This document shows positions 55,537-64,000 of a DNA stretch of 64,000 nt, piece by piece. The notes below the pieces were generated by a model that did no database searches, was not told where the DNA came from, and worked only from the letters and a program-made list of their open reading frames with translations. The translations under genes and the position numbers were made by a program. The stretch is from Gammaproteobacteria bacterium (lineage in GTDB: Bacteria > Pseudomonadota > Gammaproteobacteria > SZUA-140). The DNA lies in the NCBI GenBank assembly GCA_016716465.1, contig JADJWH010000006.1, positions 152,344 through 216,343 on the forward strand. Reading direction: 5' to 3'. Each line of letters starts with the position of its first letter. Position 1 is the first letter of the stretch.

Positions 55537-57780
55537 TCAGTTATAGGTATGCAGCATCTCGGTGATCTGGACGCCGTCCGGCCCTTTTTTTACGTGGAAA
55601 ACCACCTTGCCGTCGACCGAGGTCACGCCCTGGCCATTCTTCAGGACGACATTGGCCTGAAAGTCCCCCTCTCCCTTCAGCCCGTCGCCGGAATCCTGCT
55701 CCCACCGCAAGCGGCTGATCGTGAAGCTGCGCCTCTCGCTGAGCTGAAACAGTTCCTGATAGTCACGGGCAATGCCGGCCCTGTCGTTCTGATCATTGGT
55801 GCTCGCGTCTTCCGCGAACAAACCTACCAGGGTACTCAGGTCCCCGGCTTCATAGGCCCGGGAAAAGGTCCCGGCGAGCCGGTCCAGTTCCTGAATGGTG
55901 ATGCTATTGTCCTGTCGCGCCGACGGCGGCGCAGGCGACCGATCCGCGGGCGGGGACGCAGGGACGCTCGCCGCCGAGGGCCGCGGCTCTGCGCTGGCCG
56001 TCCGGCTCGATTCCTCGGCAGGTTTGGGCGGCGTCCTGGGCGCGACGGGCCTGCCGGGCGTCGTCTGCGTCACCGGGACCCGGTTCGTTTCCTGTGAAGG
56101 TACCGTCGTCGGCGAGGCCACCGGATCATCCGCCTGCAGCTGCTGACGAAGCGATTCCAGCTTCCTGGCGGGCGAATCGCCGGCACCACCGGCACCCGTC
56201 GGCGGCGCCTTCGCCCTGGCGGCCGGCTCCGGCGAACCTGCCGCGGCAAGCCGGTCTCCGGAGGCGCGGTCTGCCCGCACGGCGGCCGCGGATCCGGCGG
56301 CCGCAACGGATTTATTGTCCACCACCGGGGCTACGGGCGCAGCCGCCGCCCGCGGGGTCTCCGGCGCCGCTTCCTGGGGCAGTCCGCTGTCCGCCATGGA
56401 TGGCGGAGACATATCCTTCAGCTCCATGTCGGGCCCAGACGGCGCCCCTTCTCCCTGGCCGACATCCGCTGCTGGAGGGGTGCGAAGCTCTAGGCTGCCG
56501 GTGACCTTCTCACCGGAAACGGAAGAAAGACCCAAATCCTGTTCGGAATCATCCGGGGCGCGGTTTGGAAGCACGATGAGATAGACCACGACCACCAGGA
56601 TCACGGCGCCCACCAGCGCGATCGTCGATTGATCCAGGGCGAACACGCGCCGCTGCCGCGCCCCCCCCGGCGTCTCACTTGCGGTGGCGACGGGAGCCGG
56701 GCCCGCGGGCACCGCCTGGACATTATCAGGAGGCGGGATATCGACCGGATCGGCGGGCGGCTCCGATGGCGCGACCGGGTCCGGGACCGTCTCGACGACG
56801 GGTATGGAATCCGGGGCCTGCGACGCGCCGACTGGCGCATCTGGTGCATCTGGCGCAGCCGTTGCCTCCCTGACCGGCGCCGATTCCTCGTGCAACGGCA
56901 TGGAGGCTTCCGGCTCGGGCGCCGCGGCCGGGCCATCGTCGGGGTATGACAGCCCGCCCGACTTCTGCCCCAACTCGGTCTTGAGTTCATCGGCGACGAC
57001 TCTGACCGTCTCCCGCGTGAAGGCGTGAAGCTCCTCCAGATACCCGTACAGCAACAGCCGGTTGCAGAATGTGTTGATACGCCGCGGCACCCCGCCTGTC
57101 TGGGCAAAGATTTCATCGTGGGCGTCCGCGGAAAAGGCGGGGTCGCCTTTCCATCCCACCAGCTTCATCCGGTGCTCGATGTAGCGCCGGGTTTCCTCCT
57201 TCGTCATGCCCTGCAGGGTGTAAGTGGTGATGATATGCTGGCGGAATTCCTCCATTTCCGGTGACTTGAGGGTGGCGAGCAGCTCGTTCTGGCCCAGCAA
57301 GACAACCTGCATCCCCGGCACGCCTTCCGCGTGGATGTACGTGAGCGTCAACAGCTCGTTCAAAGAGCGCTTTGGAAGATTTTGCGCCTCGTCGACGACC
57401 AGGAGCACGCCCTCATTTTTCATGGCCTGTTGCTGGAAGAACTTCGACAGGCCCTTCAAAATCCCCGCCTTGCTCTGCGGTTCATGAGTCAGCTTGAAGG
57501 CCGCCGCCACCATGTGCAGGAAATCATCGGGCTCGAGTTGAGTCGAGACGAGCTTCGCTACCACGATCCGCTTGTCCCGGATCTGGCTGATCAGTTTTTC
57601 GAGCAGCGTAGTCTTGCCGGCGCCGATGCTGCCGGCGATGACGATGAAACCTTCCTTTTGCTCCAGACCGTAGCTCAGGTAGGCCAGGGCGCGCTTGTGA
57701 CCGCCGCTTTCGAAGAAAAACCTGGAATCCGCGCTCAACCGGAAGGGCTTTTCCCTAAGCTGGTAAAATTCCTCGTACAT
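55537..57780 (-). CDS. XrtA-system-type AAA ATPase fused to periplasmic NTF2-like domain
   Basis: A 747-residue protein of the ExeA/GspA-like group found with exosortase-type exopolysaccharide loci. Residues 1-275 are an AAA+ domain: MYEEFYQLREKPFRLSADSR, Walker A GSIGAGKT, Walker B LLVVDEAQNL with catalytic Glu, and sensor TGGVPRRINTFCNRLLLYGY. A Pro/Ala/Glu-rich linker follows, then one membrane helix (STIALVGAVILVVVVYLIVL, about 385-405), another long disordered Pro/Ser region, and a C-terminal 115-residue domain (QELDRLAGTFSRAYEAGDLS, TSVDGKVVFHVKKGPDGVQI) resembling NTF2/SnoaL folds. The fusion places ATP hydrolysis in the cytosol and a ligand-binding fold in the periplasm, suggesting signalling or secretion control. 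Confidence 0.85.
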   Translation of the reverse strand: MYEEFYQLREKPFRLSADSRFFFESGGHKRALAYLSYGLEQKEGFIVIAGSIGAGKTTLLEKLISQIRDKRIVVAKLVSTQLEPDDFLHMVAAAFKLTHEPQSKAGILKGLSKFFQQQAMKNEGVLLVVDEAQNLPKRSLNELLTLTYIHAEGVPGMQVVLLGQNELLATLKSPEMEEFRQHIITTYTLQGMTKEETRRYIEHRMKLVGWKGDPAFSADAHDEIFAQTGGVPRRINTFCNRLLLYGYLEELHAFTRETVRVVADELKTELGQKSGGLSYPDDGPAAAPEPEASMPLHEESAPVREATAAPDAPDAPVGASQAPDSIPVVETVPDPVAPSEPPADPVDIPPPDNVQAVPAGPAPVATASETPGGARQRRVFALDQSTIALVGAVILVVVVYLIVLPNRAPDDSEQDLGLSSVSGEKVTGSLELRTPPAADVGQGEGAPSGPDMELKDMSPPSMADSGLPQEAAPETPRAAAAPVAPVVDNKSVAAAGSAAAVRADRASGDRLAAAGSPEPAARAKAPPTGAGGAGDSPARKLESLRQQLQADDPVASPTTVPSQETNRVPVTQTTPGRPVAPRTPPKPAEESSRTASAEPRPSAASVPASPPADRSPAPPSARQDNSITIQELDRLAGTFSRAYEAGDLSTLVGLFAEDASTNDQNDRAGIARDYQELFQLSERRSFTISRLRWEQDSGDGLKGEGDFQANVVLKNGQGVTSVDGKVVFHVKKGPDGVQITEMLHTYN

Positions 57781-58125
57781 TGAGTCTTCAAAAGTCCTTT
57801 CTATTCAACCCGAATTGCCGCAAGGGGCCTATCCTGGAATCCCGCTTGTTGTATAAACTAACTGAACACATGCCGTTCTGTTTGTAATGCAAAACTCGCA
57901 CCTGACGACGGCAGGATCATGAAAATTCTAGCACGGCGGTTATAATCCAATGTATAACAATAAGTTAATTTATTACCTCACCGCTTCGGACGTCAAATGC
58001 ACGGCCCGTGGCCAACTGTCCTCGCTGGCGCGATGCGCCACCTGAGCAGAGAATTTCCGCCGGCAGCCGGGTCAGACTGACCGCACGCTGATCATCCCGT
58101 CATCCCGATTCAAGCAGCCGCGCCC
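57781..58125. promoter_or_regulatory. Divergent intergenic region, ATPase / glycosyltransferase
   Basis: This 345-bp gap holds no recognisable gene. An AT-rich stretch near 57940-57980 (CAATGTATAACAATAAGTTA) is the likeliest promoter area for the rightward genes. No repeat-family member is present. Control elements for the polysaccharide locus would be expected here. Confidence 0.45.
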
Positions 58126-59220
58126 ATGCTGATACTCGTCACGGAAAAACCCTCGGACAACGCCTACATCGAGTCCCTGTTGGATGCCTACAAGGCGGCC
58201 GGGCACTCGGTGATCGGCGATGTCACCAATTTTTTCCATTCCAACGTGGTTCCCGATGTTTTGCACATTCACTGGCCGGAGCGTTTGTACGACTGGTACC
58301 CGCATAGAGGCGGCGATCCAGAGGCGTGGCGCAACCTCATCGAAGCACGCCTGCGATGGTATCGGGAAAACAAAACCATCATTGTCCATACCGTGCACAA
58401 CCTGCAACCGCACGAGTCCCGCGTTGCCGACAGCACGTCCGTGTTCAGCCTGGTCATCGCCTACGCGGACATCCTCGTCCATCACTGCAGAAATTCGATC
58501 CAGGAACTGACCGGGCGCTTCCCCGCGGCTCGCCACAAGCAGAACATCGTCTGTCATCATGGGGACTACCTGATAAATTTCCACGAGATAGACCGTCTCG
58601 AGGCACGCCGCCGGCTGCATCTCCCGGAAGACGGCCTGATCATCCTCAACTTCGGAAAACAAAGGCCGTACAAGAACGAGCCATTCGTGATCTCCGCGCT
58701 ACGAAAGATGCGATACCCCGATAAATGCCTGCTGATTGCCGGCGAGTTCGTCTACCCGCCCGCGGGCACCATGCGACGTGCGCTGCTACGGCTGAAAAAT
58801 CACGTTCGAGAGTCACTGCCACGAGACTCGGTACGCTTTATCTACAAGAAGTTCAACGAGGAAGAAATGGCCGCTGTCCTGTGCGCCGCCGATCTGCTCT
58901 TCCTCGGTCAGCACCGCGCGCTCAACTCCGGCATCTTACCGCTCGCCGCCACCTTCGCCAGGCCGGCCGTCTACCCGGACACTGGCTGCTTCCGTGAATC
59001 CATGGAGGGCTGGTGGGGCGAAAGTTTCACTCCGGGCGATCTCCAGGATGCCGCCGAAAAGCTGGACCGGGTGTGCGAGTCGCTGTCCCGACAGGATTTC
59101 CAATATCCCCGCAATAGCGCCTGGCTCGAGAAAAACTCCTGGAAGAGACATGCGGGGGCCATTCTCGACTGCATCGACAACCTGCCTCTGCCGTCCAGTA
59201 ATGGCACCAATGTTGCTTAA
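58126..59220 (+). CDS. Glycosyltransferase (GT4-like)
   Basis: A 364-residue cytosolic or membrane-associated GT-B enzyme that adds a sugar to the growing polysaccharide repeat. Features include VLHIHWPERLYDWYPHRGGD near residue 45, an N-terminal-domain VHTVHNLQPHES segment, and the C-terminal domain with IILNFGKQRPYKNEPFVI (donor domain start), a basic linker, and LCAADLLFLGQHRALNSGI, where GT4 enzymes place the E(x7)E-like donor-binding region. The acidic pair is not evident, so the assignment to GT4 is moderate. It precedes epsL by 60 bp on the same strand. Confidence 0.78.
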   Translation: MLILVTEKPSDNAYIESLLDAYKAAGHSVIGDVTNFFHSNVVPDVLHIHWPERLYDWYPHRGGDPEAWRNLIEARLRWYRENKTIIVHTVHNLQPHESRVADSTSVFSLVIAYADILVHHCRNSIQELTGRFPAARHKQNIVCHHGDYLINFHEIDRLEARRRLHLPEDGLIILNFGKQRPYKNEPFVISALRKMRYPDKCLLIAGEFVYPPAGTMRRALLRLKNHVRESLPRDSVRFIYKKFNEEEMAAVLCAADLLFLGQHRALNSGILPLAATFARPAVYPDTGCFRESMEGWWGESFTPGDLQDAAEKLDRVCESLSRQDFQYPRNSAWLEKNSWKRHAGAILDCIDNLPLPSSNGTNVA

Positions 59221-59280
59221 TAGAGTCACATGGGCATCATACTGATGTTGCCACGGATACAAAACGGAGACCGACGCTAC

Positions 59281-60456
59281 ATGACCAGGCTGTTACCGGC
59301 GCCACTCACCGTGATTGCCGCCTTGGCCGCGTTTCCCGCGCAAGCGGTCACGGTCGAGAAGTTCGACCCTTATGCATTTGTCAATGTACGACTGGATGAC
59401 AATGTCTTCCGGGTCGTCGATGACGCGGAAGCCATCGCCGTGACCGGGGGCACCAAGAAGGACGATGCGATTACCACCTACGGTTTCGGCCTGGCTTCCC
59501 GCCTGGACCTAAGCCGGCAGGCGATTGAGCTGAATGCGAACATCAACCAGACCAGTTACGATTATTTCAATGAACTCGATCATACCAACGGACGCGCAAA
59601 GGCCAACTGGCTGTGGAAGGTCGGCAACCTCTGGTCGGGCAGCCTGTCATCCGAATACCAGCGCGAGCTGTCATCCTTTCTGGAACTGGACGAGTACGTG
59701 CTGGATATCGAAACAACCCGCGTCCAGGGCTTTAATGCCTCCTACCACTTTCATCCAAGCTGGTGGCTGACCGCCGCTCTCTCGGACAGGAAACTGGAGC
59801 AGCAGCAACGTCCCGATCTTGAGCGCACCATCACCTCGAACTCAGTCGAGGTCCTGTACCGATCGGGCGCAAATACCCGCATCGGCGTTCGCGCGAGGTC
59901 TACAACGGTGGACTACCTCAACTCACAGCTCGTGGGCGGAACGCCGACCAATAACGATTACGACCAGACCGGATACAGCGGGGTGCTCTACTGGGAGGCC
60001 ACGGGGAAATCGAGCCTCAATGCCAGCCTCGGCCGGGACAAGCAACGCTACGACGAACTCACGGACCGGGACAATCAGAACCGGGTGTGGCGAGTCGATT
60101 ATGAAAACAGGATCACCGGAAAATCGACCCTCAATCTCAGCAGCTGGCAGGAGCACGCGTCGCGCTCCGAGCTGACGAACTCCTATTTCACGCGCGGCAT
60201 GCGCATCGACGGCGACTGGGATGTGACCGCCAAGGTCACCGTCACCGGCGGATTCACCCGCGAGAACATCAGCTACGAAGGCCTGTCCCGTGAAGACGAT
60301 ACCGACTGGATGAGCCTGTCGGGTCGTTATAACCTGACCAGAAATTTCGGAATAACGTTTGGATACGTGAAGGAAAACCGCGACTCGACCATACAGTCCT
60401 CGGATTATCAGGACACTCAATGGACCCTCGGCATCAATGTCTTGCTGAAGAAATGA
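59281..60456 (+). CDS. epsL: Exopolysaccharide outer-membrane beta-barrel protein EpsL
   Basis: A 391-residue predicted outer-membrane protein of the EpsL group in exosortase-associated exopolysaccharide loci. After ATG 59281 (GGAGA upstream) comes a signal peptide (LTVIAALAAFPAQA-VT), then FDPYAFVNVRLDDNVFRVVD and a series of alternating aromatic strands (LDLSRQAIELNANINQTSYD, RNFGITFGYVKENRDS) ending LGINVLLKK. Its likely job is outer-membrane passage of the polymer. An upstream start at 59230 gives a non-signal extension. It lies between two glycosyltransferase genes. Confidence 0.82.
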   Translation: MTRLLPAPLTVIAALAAFPAQAVTVEKFDPYAFVNVRLDDNVFRVVDDAEAIAVTGGTKKDDAITTYGFGLASRLDLSRQAIELNANINQTSYDYFNELDHTNGRAKANWLWKVGNLWSGSLSSEYQRELSSFLELDEYVLDIETTRVQGFNASYHFHPSWWLTAALSDRKLEQQQRPDLERTITSNSVEVLYRSGANTRIGVRARSTTVDYLNSQLVGGTPTNNDYDQTGYSGVLYWEATGKSSLNASLGRDKQRYDELTDRDNQNRVWRVDYENRITGKSTLNLSSWQEHASRSELTNSYFTRGMRIDGDWDVTAKVTVTGGFTRENISYEGLSREDDTDWMSLSGRYNLTRNFGITFGYVKENRDSTIQSSDYQDTQWTLGINVLLKK

Positions 60457-60549
60457 CCGCTCGCGGGGGAATCCCCGCCTCTGCGCGGGCCGGTATGACG
60501 CCTGGCGACTCCGCAGCCACCTTGACGCAACTGACCGCACGACACCTGC

Positions 60550-61380
60550 ATGACACATCCCCCAAAGATCTCCATCGTGACGCCCTCATTCAACCAGGGC
60601 GCCTTTCTGGAAAAAACCATCGACTCGGTATTATCGCAGGGCTACCCGAATCTCGAATACATCCTCATCGACGGAGGCAGCACTGACGACAGCCTCGACA
60701 TCATCCGCAAGTACGCACCGCATCTTGACTACTGGGTCAGCGAGAAGGACCGCGGCCAGAGCCATGCCATAAACAAGGGCTTCGCCCGGGCGACGGGCGA
60801 GATCATGAGCTGGCTGAACTCGGACGATTATCTGGAGCCTGACGCGCTGAACACAGTCGCTTCGTACGCTGCCGCCCATCCTGATGCCGGCGCCTTTGTC
60901 GGCACAGGCCGGAAAATCACCGTAGGCGGGGAGATTACCTATCTGAAAAAACCGGGGGAACTGACATTCGAGCGCTTTTGTCAGTGGCTGGAAGGCGGAA
61001 ACTTCATGCAGCCCTCATGCTTCTTCCGCCGTTCCGCCTGGGAGGCCGCAGGCCCGCTCGACGAGAACATCCACATTGCGCTCGACGTCGACCTGTGGCT
61101 GAGAATGGTCAAGCACGTCAGGTTCCAGGCCATCGACGCATTGCTTTCGACGGCTCTCGCGCACGAAGGCGCCAAGACGACCGCCTTCCGAAACAGGATG
61201 ATCGTGGACTGCTCACTCACGGTTATCCGGGCCGGAGGGGAACCTTACGTCAGGAAACATCTGGACAAACTGGCTGACCAGTTAACCGAATACCAGGGCT
61301 TCTACTCGCGGCTCGCCGCGAATCCCGTAGTCAGATTGGTCAAACCCCTGTTGCGCCCGTTCGTCAAGAAACCCCGGTAG
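60550..61380 (+). CDS. Family 2 glycosyltransferase
   Basis: A 276-residue GT-A enzyme, likely adding a sugar during exopolysaccharide assembly. It starts PKISIVTPSFNQGAFLEKTI and carries LEYILIDGGSTDDSLDIIRK, SWLNSDDYLEPDAL (DXD-like metal site) and a C-terminal IALDVDLWLRMVKHV acceptor-side segment, a typical GT2 set. No transmembrane helix, so it is cytosolic. It is the last plus-strand gene of the glycosyltransferase, epsL, GT2 trio, 93 bp after epsL. Confidence 0.92.
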   Translation: MTHPPKISIVTPSFNQGAFLEKTIDSVLSQGYPNLEYILIDGGSTDDSLDIIRKYAPHLDYWVSEKDRGQSHAINKGFARATGEIMSWLNSDDYLEPDALNTVASYAAAHPDAGAFVGTGRKITVGGEITYLKKPGELTFERFCQWLEGGNFMQPSCFFRRSAWEAAGPLDENIHIALDVDLWLRMVKHVRFQAIDALLSTALAHEGAKTTAFRNRMIVDCSLTVIRAGGEPYVRKHLDKLADQLTEYQGFYSRLAANPVVRLVKPLLRPFVKKPR

Positions 61381-61395
61381 GTTACCCGAACCGTC

Positions 61396-62598
61396 CTACT
61401 CGCCGGCGTGCCTGCTGGGCCGCAGACCCGAGAGCAGCATATTCACCTGCTCCTGAATCTCGTCGATCCTGCGCATCAGCTCGATGTGATCGTCTCCCTG
61501 CTGTCGTGTCGCGATGTCGTCCAGCGCGCGCAATTGCTCCTCGACCTTCTGCAGACGCTCCAGTATCATCGCGGTTCGATCGTCGCCGTACTCGTTCGGG
61601 CGGGGATTACCTGAACGCGTCCCGGCGGATGGCGCGGACTGCTCCAGCCCCCTTCCGCCAGGGTCATTCGACCGGTGCCTTGATTCGAACGTAACCACCT
61701 TGCCCGCACCTTCCGTGAGCGTCTGCCCGGTATCCGGCCTGGGCGAATCCATCTCAACGGCGGGCTCCATCGCCGGCGTGATCATGGAGATTTCATTCCT
61801 GATCTCCTGGTCGGTCTTCCAGACCTCCGCCTCGCCGAGTTCATTCAGTTCTTCCAGGTATCCGAACAGAAGCAGTCGTTCGCAAAGCTGGTTGATTCGT
61901 CTCGGTACGCCGCCGGTGATTGCATGGATCGCTGCAAAAGAGGATTCATGCAGCCGGGGGATTCCCTGCCAGCCGGCCAAACGAAGACGGTGCTCGATGT
62001 AGCCCCGGATCTCATCGATACCCAGCGGGTTCAGGTGATAGGCCGCGATCACGCGCTGCCTCAACTGCTCCATGCCGGGCGACTGCAGGGTGCCGCGCAG
62101 CGCGGGCTGTCCGATCAGATAGGTCTGCAGCAGGATGCGTCCTTCCAGTTCGAAGTTGGACAACATACGCAACTCTTCCAGGGAACGCGTCGAAAGGCCA
62201 TGCGCATTATCGACAATCAACAGCAGCCGCCGGCGCTCCCGCGCCTTCCTGGTGAAAAAATTTTCCAAATCCCTTAATAACGCGGCCTTGTCCTTTCCCT
62301 CGTGCGGGATCCCGAACGAGGCGGCGACCATGTGGAGCATCTCGTCAGGATCCAGTTGCGCGGCCCCAAGGTGCGCCGCCACCACGTTCTCCTTGGCGAG
62401 TTCGACCAGCAGGTTGCGTGCGAGCAGGGTCTTGCCCGTCCCCATATCGCCGGTGATGACAACGATACCTTCGCCTTGCTGCTGGCCGTAACGCAGATAG
62501 GACATCGCCTCGTTATGACCCCGGCTCCCGAAAAAGAACTTCGGATCGGGATTGAGCGCGAACGGCTTGACGTTGAGTTTATAAAATTGCTCGTACAT
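61396..62598 (-). CDS. XrtA-system-type AAA ATPase with altered Walker B
   Basis: A 400-residue paralogue of the 55537-57780 ATPase. The first 265 residues align throughout (MYEQFYKLNVKPFALNPDPK, Walker A GDMGTGKT, TGGVPRRINQLCERLLLFGY), but the Walker B reads LLLIVDNAHGL, with Asn where its paralogue has the catalytic Glu of DEAQ. ATP may be bound but poorly hydrolysed. The C-terminal 130 residues are hydrophilic and end in a coiled coil (LQKVEEQLRALDD, MRRIDEIQEQVNMLLSGL); there is no membrane segment or NTF2-like domain. It is convergent with the GT2 gene. Confidence 0.85.
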   Translation of the reverse strand: MYEQFYKLNVKPFALNPDPKFFFGSRGHNEAMSYLRYGQQQGEGIVVITGDMGTGKTLLARNLLVELAKENVVAAHLGAAQLDPDEMLHMVAASFGIPHEGKDKAALLRDLENFFTRKARERRRLLLIVDNAHGLSTRSLEELRMLSNFELEGRILLQTYLIGQPALRGTLQSPGMEQLRQRVIAAYHLNPLGIDEIRGYIEHRLRLAGWQGIPRLHESSFAAIHAITGGVPRRINQLCERLLLFGYLEELNELGEAEVWKTDQEIRNEISMITPAMEPAVEMDSPRPDTGQTLTEGAGKVVTFESRHRSNDPGGRGLEQSAPSAGTRSGNPRPNEYGDDRTAMILERLQKVEEQLRALDDIATRQQGDDHIELMRRIDEIQEQVNMLLSGLRPSRHAGE

Positions 62599-62685
62599 CA
62601 GACTCTTGTTTCACTTAAACCTAAACTGTGCCTACTAAGTTAACGGCAGCCGGCACGGATACGCAAGCATAATCCGGGGAATTTC

Positions 62686-63399
62686 TCATTCTCCGCCAGC
62701 GCCTTCGCCCTGTCCGGCACCCGCACTGGCGTCAGGGCCGCTCCGGGAACCCACCACGCGGGCCGGGACTCCCATGGCGATCGCCTCGGGGGGAATGTCA
62801 CGGGTCACGACGGAACCCGCGCCGATGACCGCTCCCGCGCCGATGCGAACGCCGTCGAGCACGATCACCCCGTAGCCCAGCCAGGCATCGTCACCCACGT
62901 GGATATCGCCCCTGGACACCAGCGGCTGCTCGCGGATCCTGACCCCGGGCACAATGGCGTGGTTGTAGGGATAGAAGGCGCAATTCGAGGCGATTTCAAC
63001 CCGTTTTCCGATGTACACCGACCCCTTGCAGCCGATGATGCTGCAACGCGGCTGCACGTGCGTTTCCTCGCCGATGGAAACGCCGCCATCATCGCATGTC
63101 TCGATGACGATATCGCTGTACAAGGCGACCCCGTCACCCAGCCGGACTTCGCCGCCGGTCTTCGCATTGTAAATCACCACGCGATCCCCGATGTAGACGT
63201 TGCGCCCCATCACAAGCCGGTCGTGGTGGACAGCCGCGGACGGAGACACGAAGCCCCTGACGTTGAGCCTGGCCAACCGCACCTGCCCCTTATAGGGCGG
63301 TACGAACAGAGTCGCCAGCCGGGACGCGACGCGGCCTGTGGGCGTTAACCCTGACCGCTTCACCCAGAACGACGTCCACCGGCGCCTCAACTGAAACAT
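62686..63399 (-). CDS. Left-handed beta-helix acyltransferase
   Basis: A 237-residue hexapeptide-repeat transferase that could O-acetylate or otherwise acylate a polysaccharide sugar. The C-terminal part shows repeated I/V-G-x-x-x-x units: GRNVYIGDRVVIYNAKTGGE, ISIGEETHVQPRCSII-type turns, and GVRIGAGAVIGAGSVVTRDI with PPEAIAMGVPARVV at the end, typical of maltose/serine-acetyltransferase-like enzymes. The donor is probably acetyl-CoA, but the acceptor is unknown. ATG 63399 is used; an extension to 63456 is arginine-rich and unlike the family. Confidence 0.85.
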   Translation of the reverse strand: MFQLRRRWTSFWVKRSGLTPTGRVASRLATLFVPPYKGQVRLARLNVRGFVSPSAAVHHDRLVMGRNVYIGDRVVIYNAKTGGEVRLGDGVALYSDIVIETCDDGGVSIGEETHVQPRCSIIGCKGSVYIGKRVEIASNCAFYPYNHAIVPGVRIREQPLVSRGDIHVGDDAWLGYGVIVLDGVRIGAGAVIGAGSVVTRDIPPEAIAMGVPARVVGSRSGPDASAGAGQGEGAGGE

Positions 63400-63526
63400 A
63401 CTGCCTGCCCTATGTCGCGAATCGCGGACCGGACGGCGGGGCACGTTCCGGACCAAACTCTGCCGGCAACGCCATCGAACGGTGATACTCCGTGCAATTC
63501 ATGGCATTCACCCTCTCCGGACACCG

Positions 63527-64000
63527 TCATCGATATCCAAACGCCGTCAGTATCCCGGACAGATGGGAATTGAGATATTCGACGGTCTCGTCCTTGAGTT
63601 TGCGCCGATGGTCCCCCGGCGTCACCTGGCGCCTGTGCTTGCCGGTGTCTTCCTGCTTGACGCGCTTCCCCTGGTCCGCCTCTGACAGCAGGCGGTCTTT
63701 CAGCGCCGGGCTTATCCGCCACTGGCAATGCGCTATCAAGCGGTCCAGCCACGCGGGGAAATCGGCGAGCATATCCTCGTACTTCAGGATGCACACGGCA
63801 GGCCCCGTCCGGCTGATATCGAGATACTGCTCCATCCGCCAGCGGGCATTCTCAGTCATCTCCACGACGTATTCGTCCACGGTCATTTTATTCAAGCGCT
63901 CCCTCAAGGCGAGGAATTCCTGCGCCTTCTCCTCGGACTTCGGGACGGCGTGGCTCTTGCTGTAGGAATAGTAACCGGATACCAGCACATCCCTCGGATC
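63527..64000 (-). CDS. Sulfotransferase family protein, partial (5' end beyond window)
   Basis: The visible 157 residues are the C-terminal half of a PAPS-dependent sulfotransferase; the reading frame continues off the right edge. RDPRDVLVSGYYSYSKSHA at the edge is the 3'-phosphate-binding Arg/Ser block (RDPRD-x3-S), and CILKYEDMLADFPAWLDRLI is the conserved late motif. The basic end (KHRRQVTPGDHRRKLKDE) matches the PAPS-binding loop K-G-x-x-G-x-W-K/R only loosely. In an exopolysaccharide locus a polymer- or lipid-sulfating role is plausible, and would connect to the sulfate-uptake genes, but that link is inference. Confidence 0.82.
   Translation of the reverse strand, partial: DPRDVLVSGYYSYSKSHAVPKSEEKAQEFLALRERLNKMTVDEYVVEMTENARWRMEQYLDISRTGPAVCILKYEDMLADFPAWLDRLIAHCQWRISPALKDRLLSEADQGKRVKQEDTGKHRRQVTPGDHRRKLKDETVEYLNSHLSGILTAFGYR

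Overview
The window is GC-rich, densely coded chromosomal DNA from a Gram-negative bacterium, almost certainly a gammaproteobacterium. The gene content points that way: diheme cytochrome c4, RNase T, monothiol glutaredoxin GrxD, Fe-superoxide dismutase SodB, an E. coli-type homodimeric pyruvate dehydrogenase (AceE/AceF), a Sbp/CysTWA sulfate transporter and a PatZ-type lysine acetyltransferase. Several dispersed intergenic palindromes also fit environmental, sulfur-cycle-type gammaproteobacteria. I cannot fix the genus from sequence alone.

Layout. 1-5.5 kb: a P-type cation ATPase cut by the left edge, an RMD1/DUF155 protein, a P-loop ATPase of unknown role and a MetA-family homoserine acyltransferase. 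5.6-8.2 kb: a small accessory patch with a zinc-ribbon microprotein, a flavin reductase-like protein, a BrnT/BrnA toxin-antitoxin pair, a well-formed integron attC-like site and a b-type cytochrome. 8.4-18.1 kb: PatZ-like acetyltransferase, a lipoprotein, glyoxalase I, a four-gene MacAB/TolC-like tripartite efflux operon with overlapping starts and stops, and argG. 18.4-28.3 kb: the pyruvate dehydrogenase operon (aceE-aceF-lpdA, with a lipoyl domain on LpdA), an M17 aminopeptidase, a divergent MoeA-like protein and pyrC. 28.3-35.7 kb: a sulfate-acquisition island (sbp, a single-TOBE protein, cysT, cysW, cysA, a porin, a YezD-like protein and a sigma-54 activator). 35.8-46 kb: housekeeping genes (rnt, grxD, hyuB, sodB, an HDOD protein, a Nudix hydrolase, argD, argF), an orphan FbpC-like ATPase and cytochrome c4.

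46.2-64 kb is an exopolysaccharide locus. It carries a Wzz-like chain-length protein, a Wza/SLBB export protein, a YjbH-like outer-membrane protein, EpsL, two glycosyltransferases, an acyltransferase, the edge of a sulfotransferase and two paralogous XrtA-system-type AAA ATPases. Inside it lies the most interesting system of the window: a PqqD-like chaperone, a 66-residue Tat-signal peptide with a lysine-rich tail, an HprK-related kinase and, divergently, a minimal nucleotidyltransferase. This resembles a peptide-modification module wired into polysaccharide export. Three genes of the locus (wzz-like, wza-like and a small membrane protein) are interrupted by frameshifts, which means either decay of the export machinery or localized sequence error.

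Intergenic DNA holds at least four repeat families: TAGCCCGGAT REP-like elements often in inverted pairs, GGGGACAGATTT palindromes near gene ends, GTAGGTTGGG inverted pairs, and GTGAGG-type direct repeats including a 124-bp heptanucleotide array that supplies the end of rnt. No rRNA, tRNA, CRISPR array or complete insertion sequence was seen.
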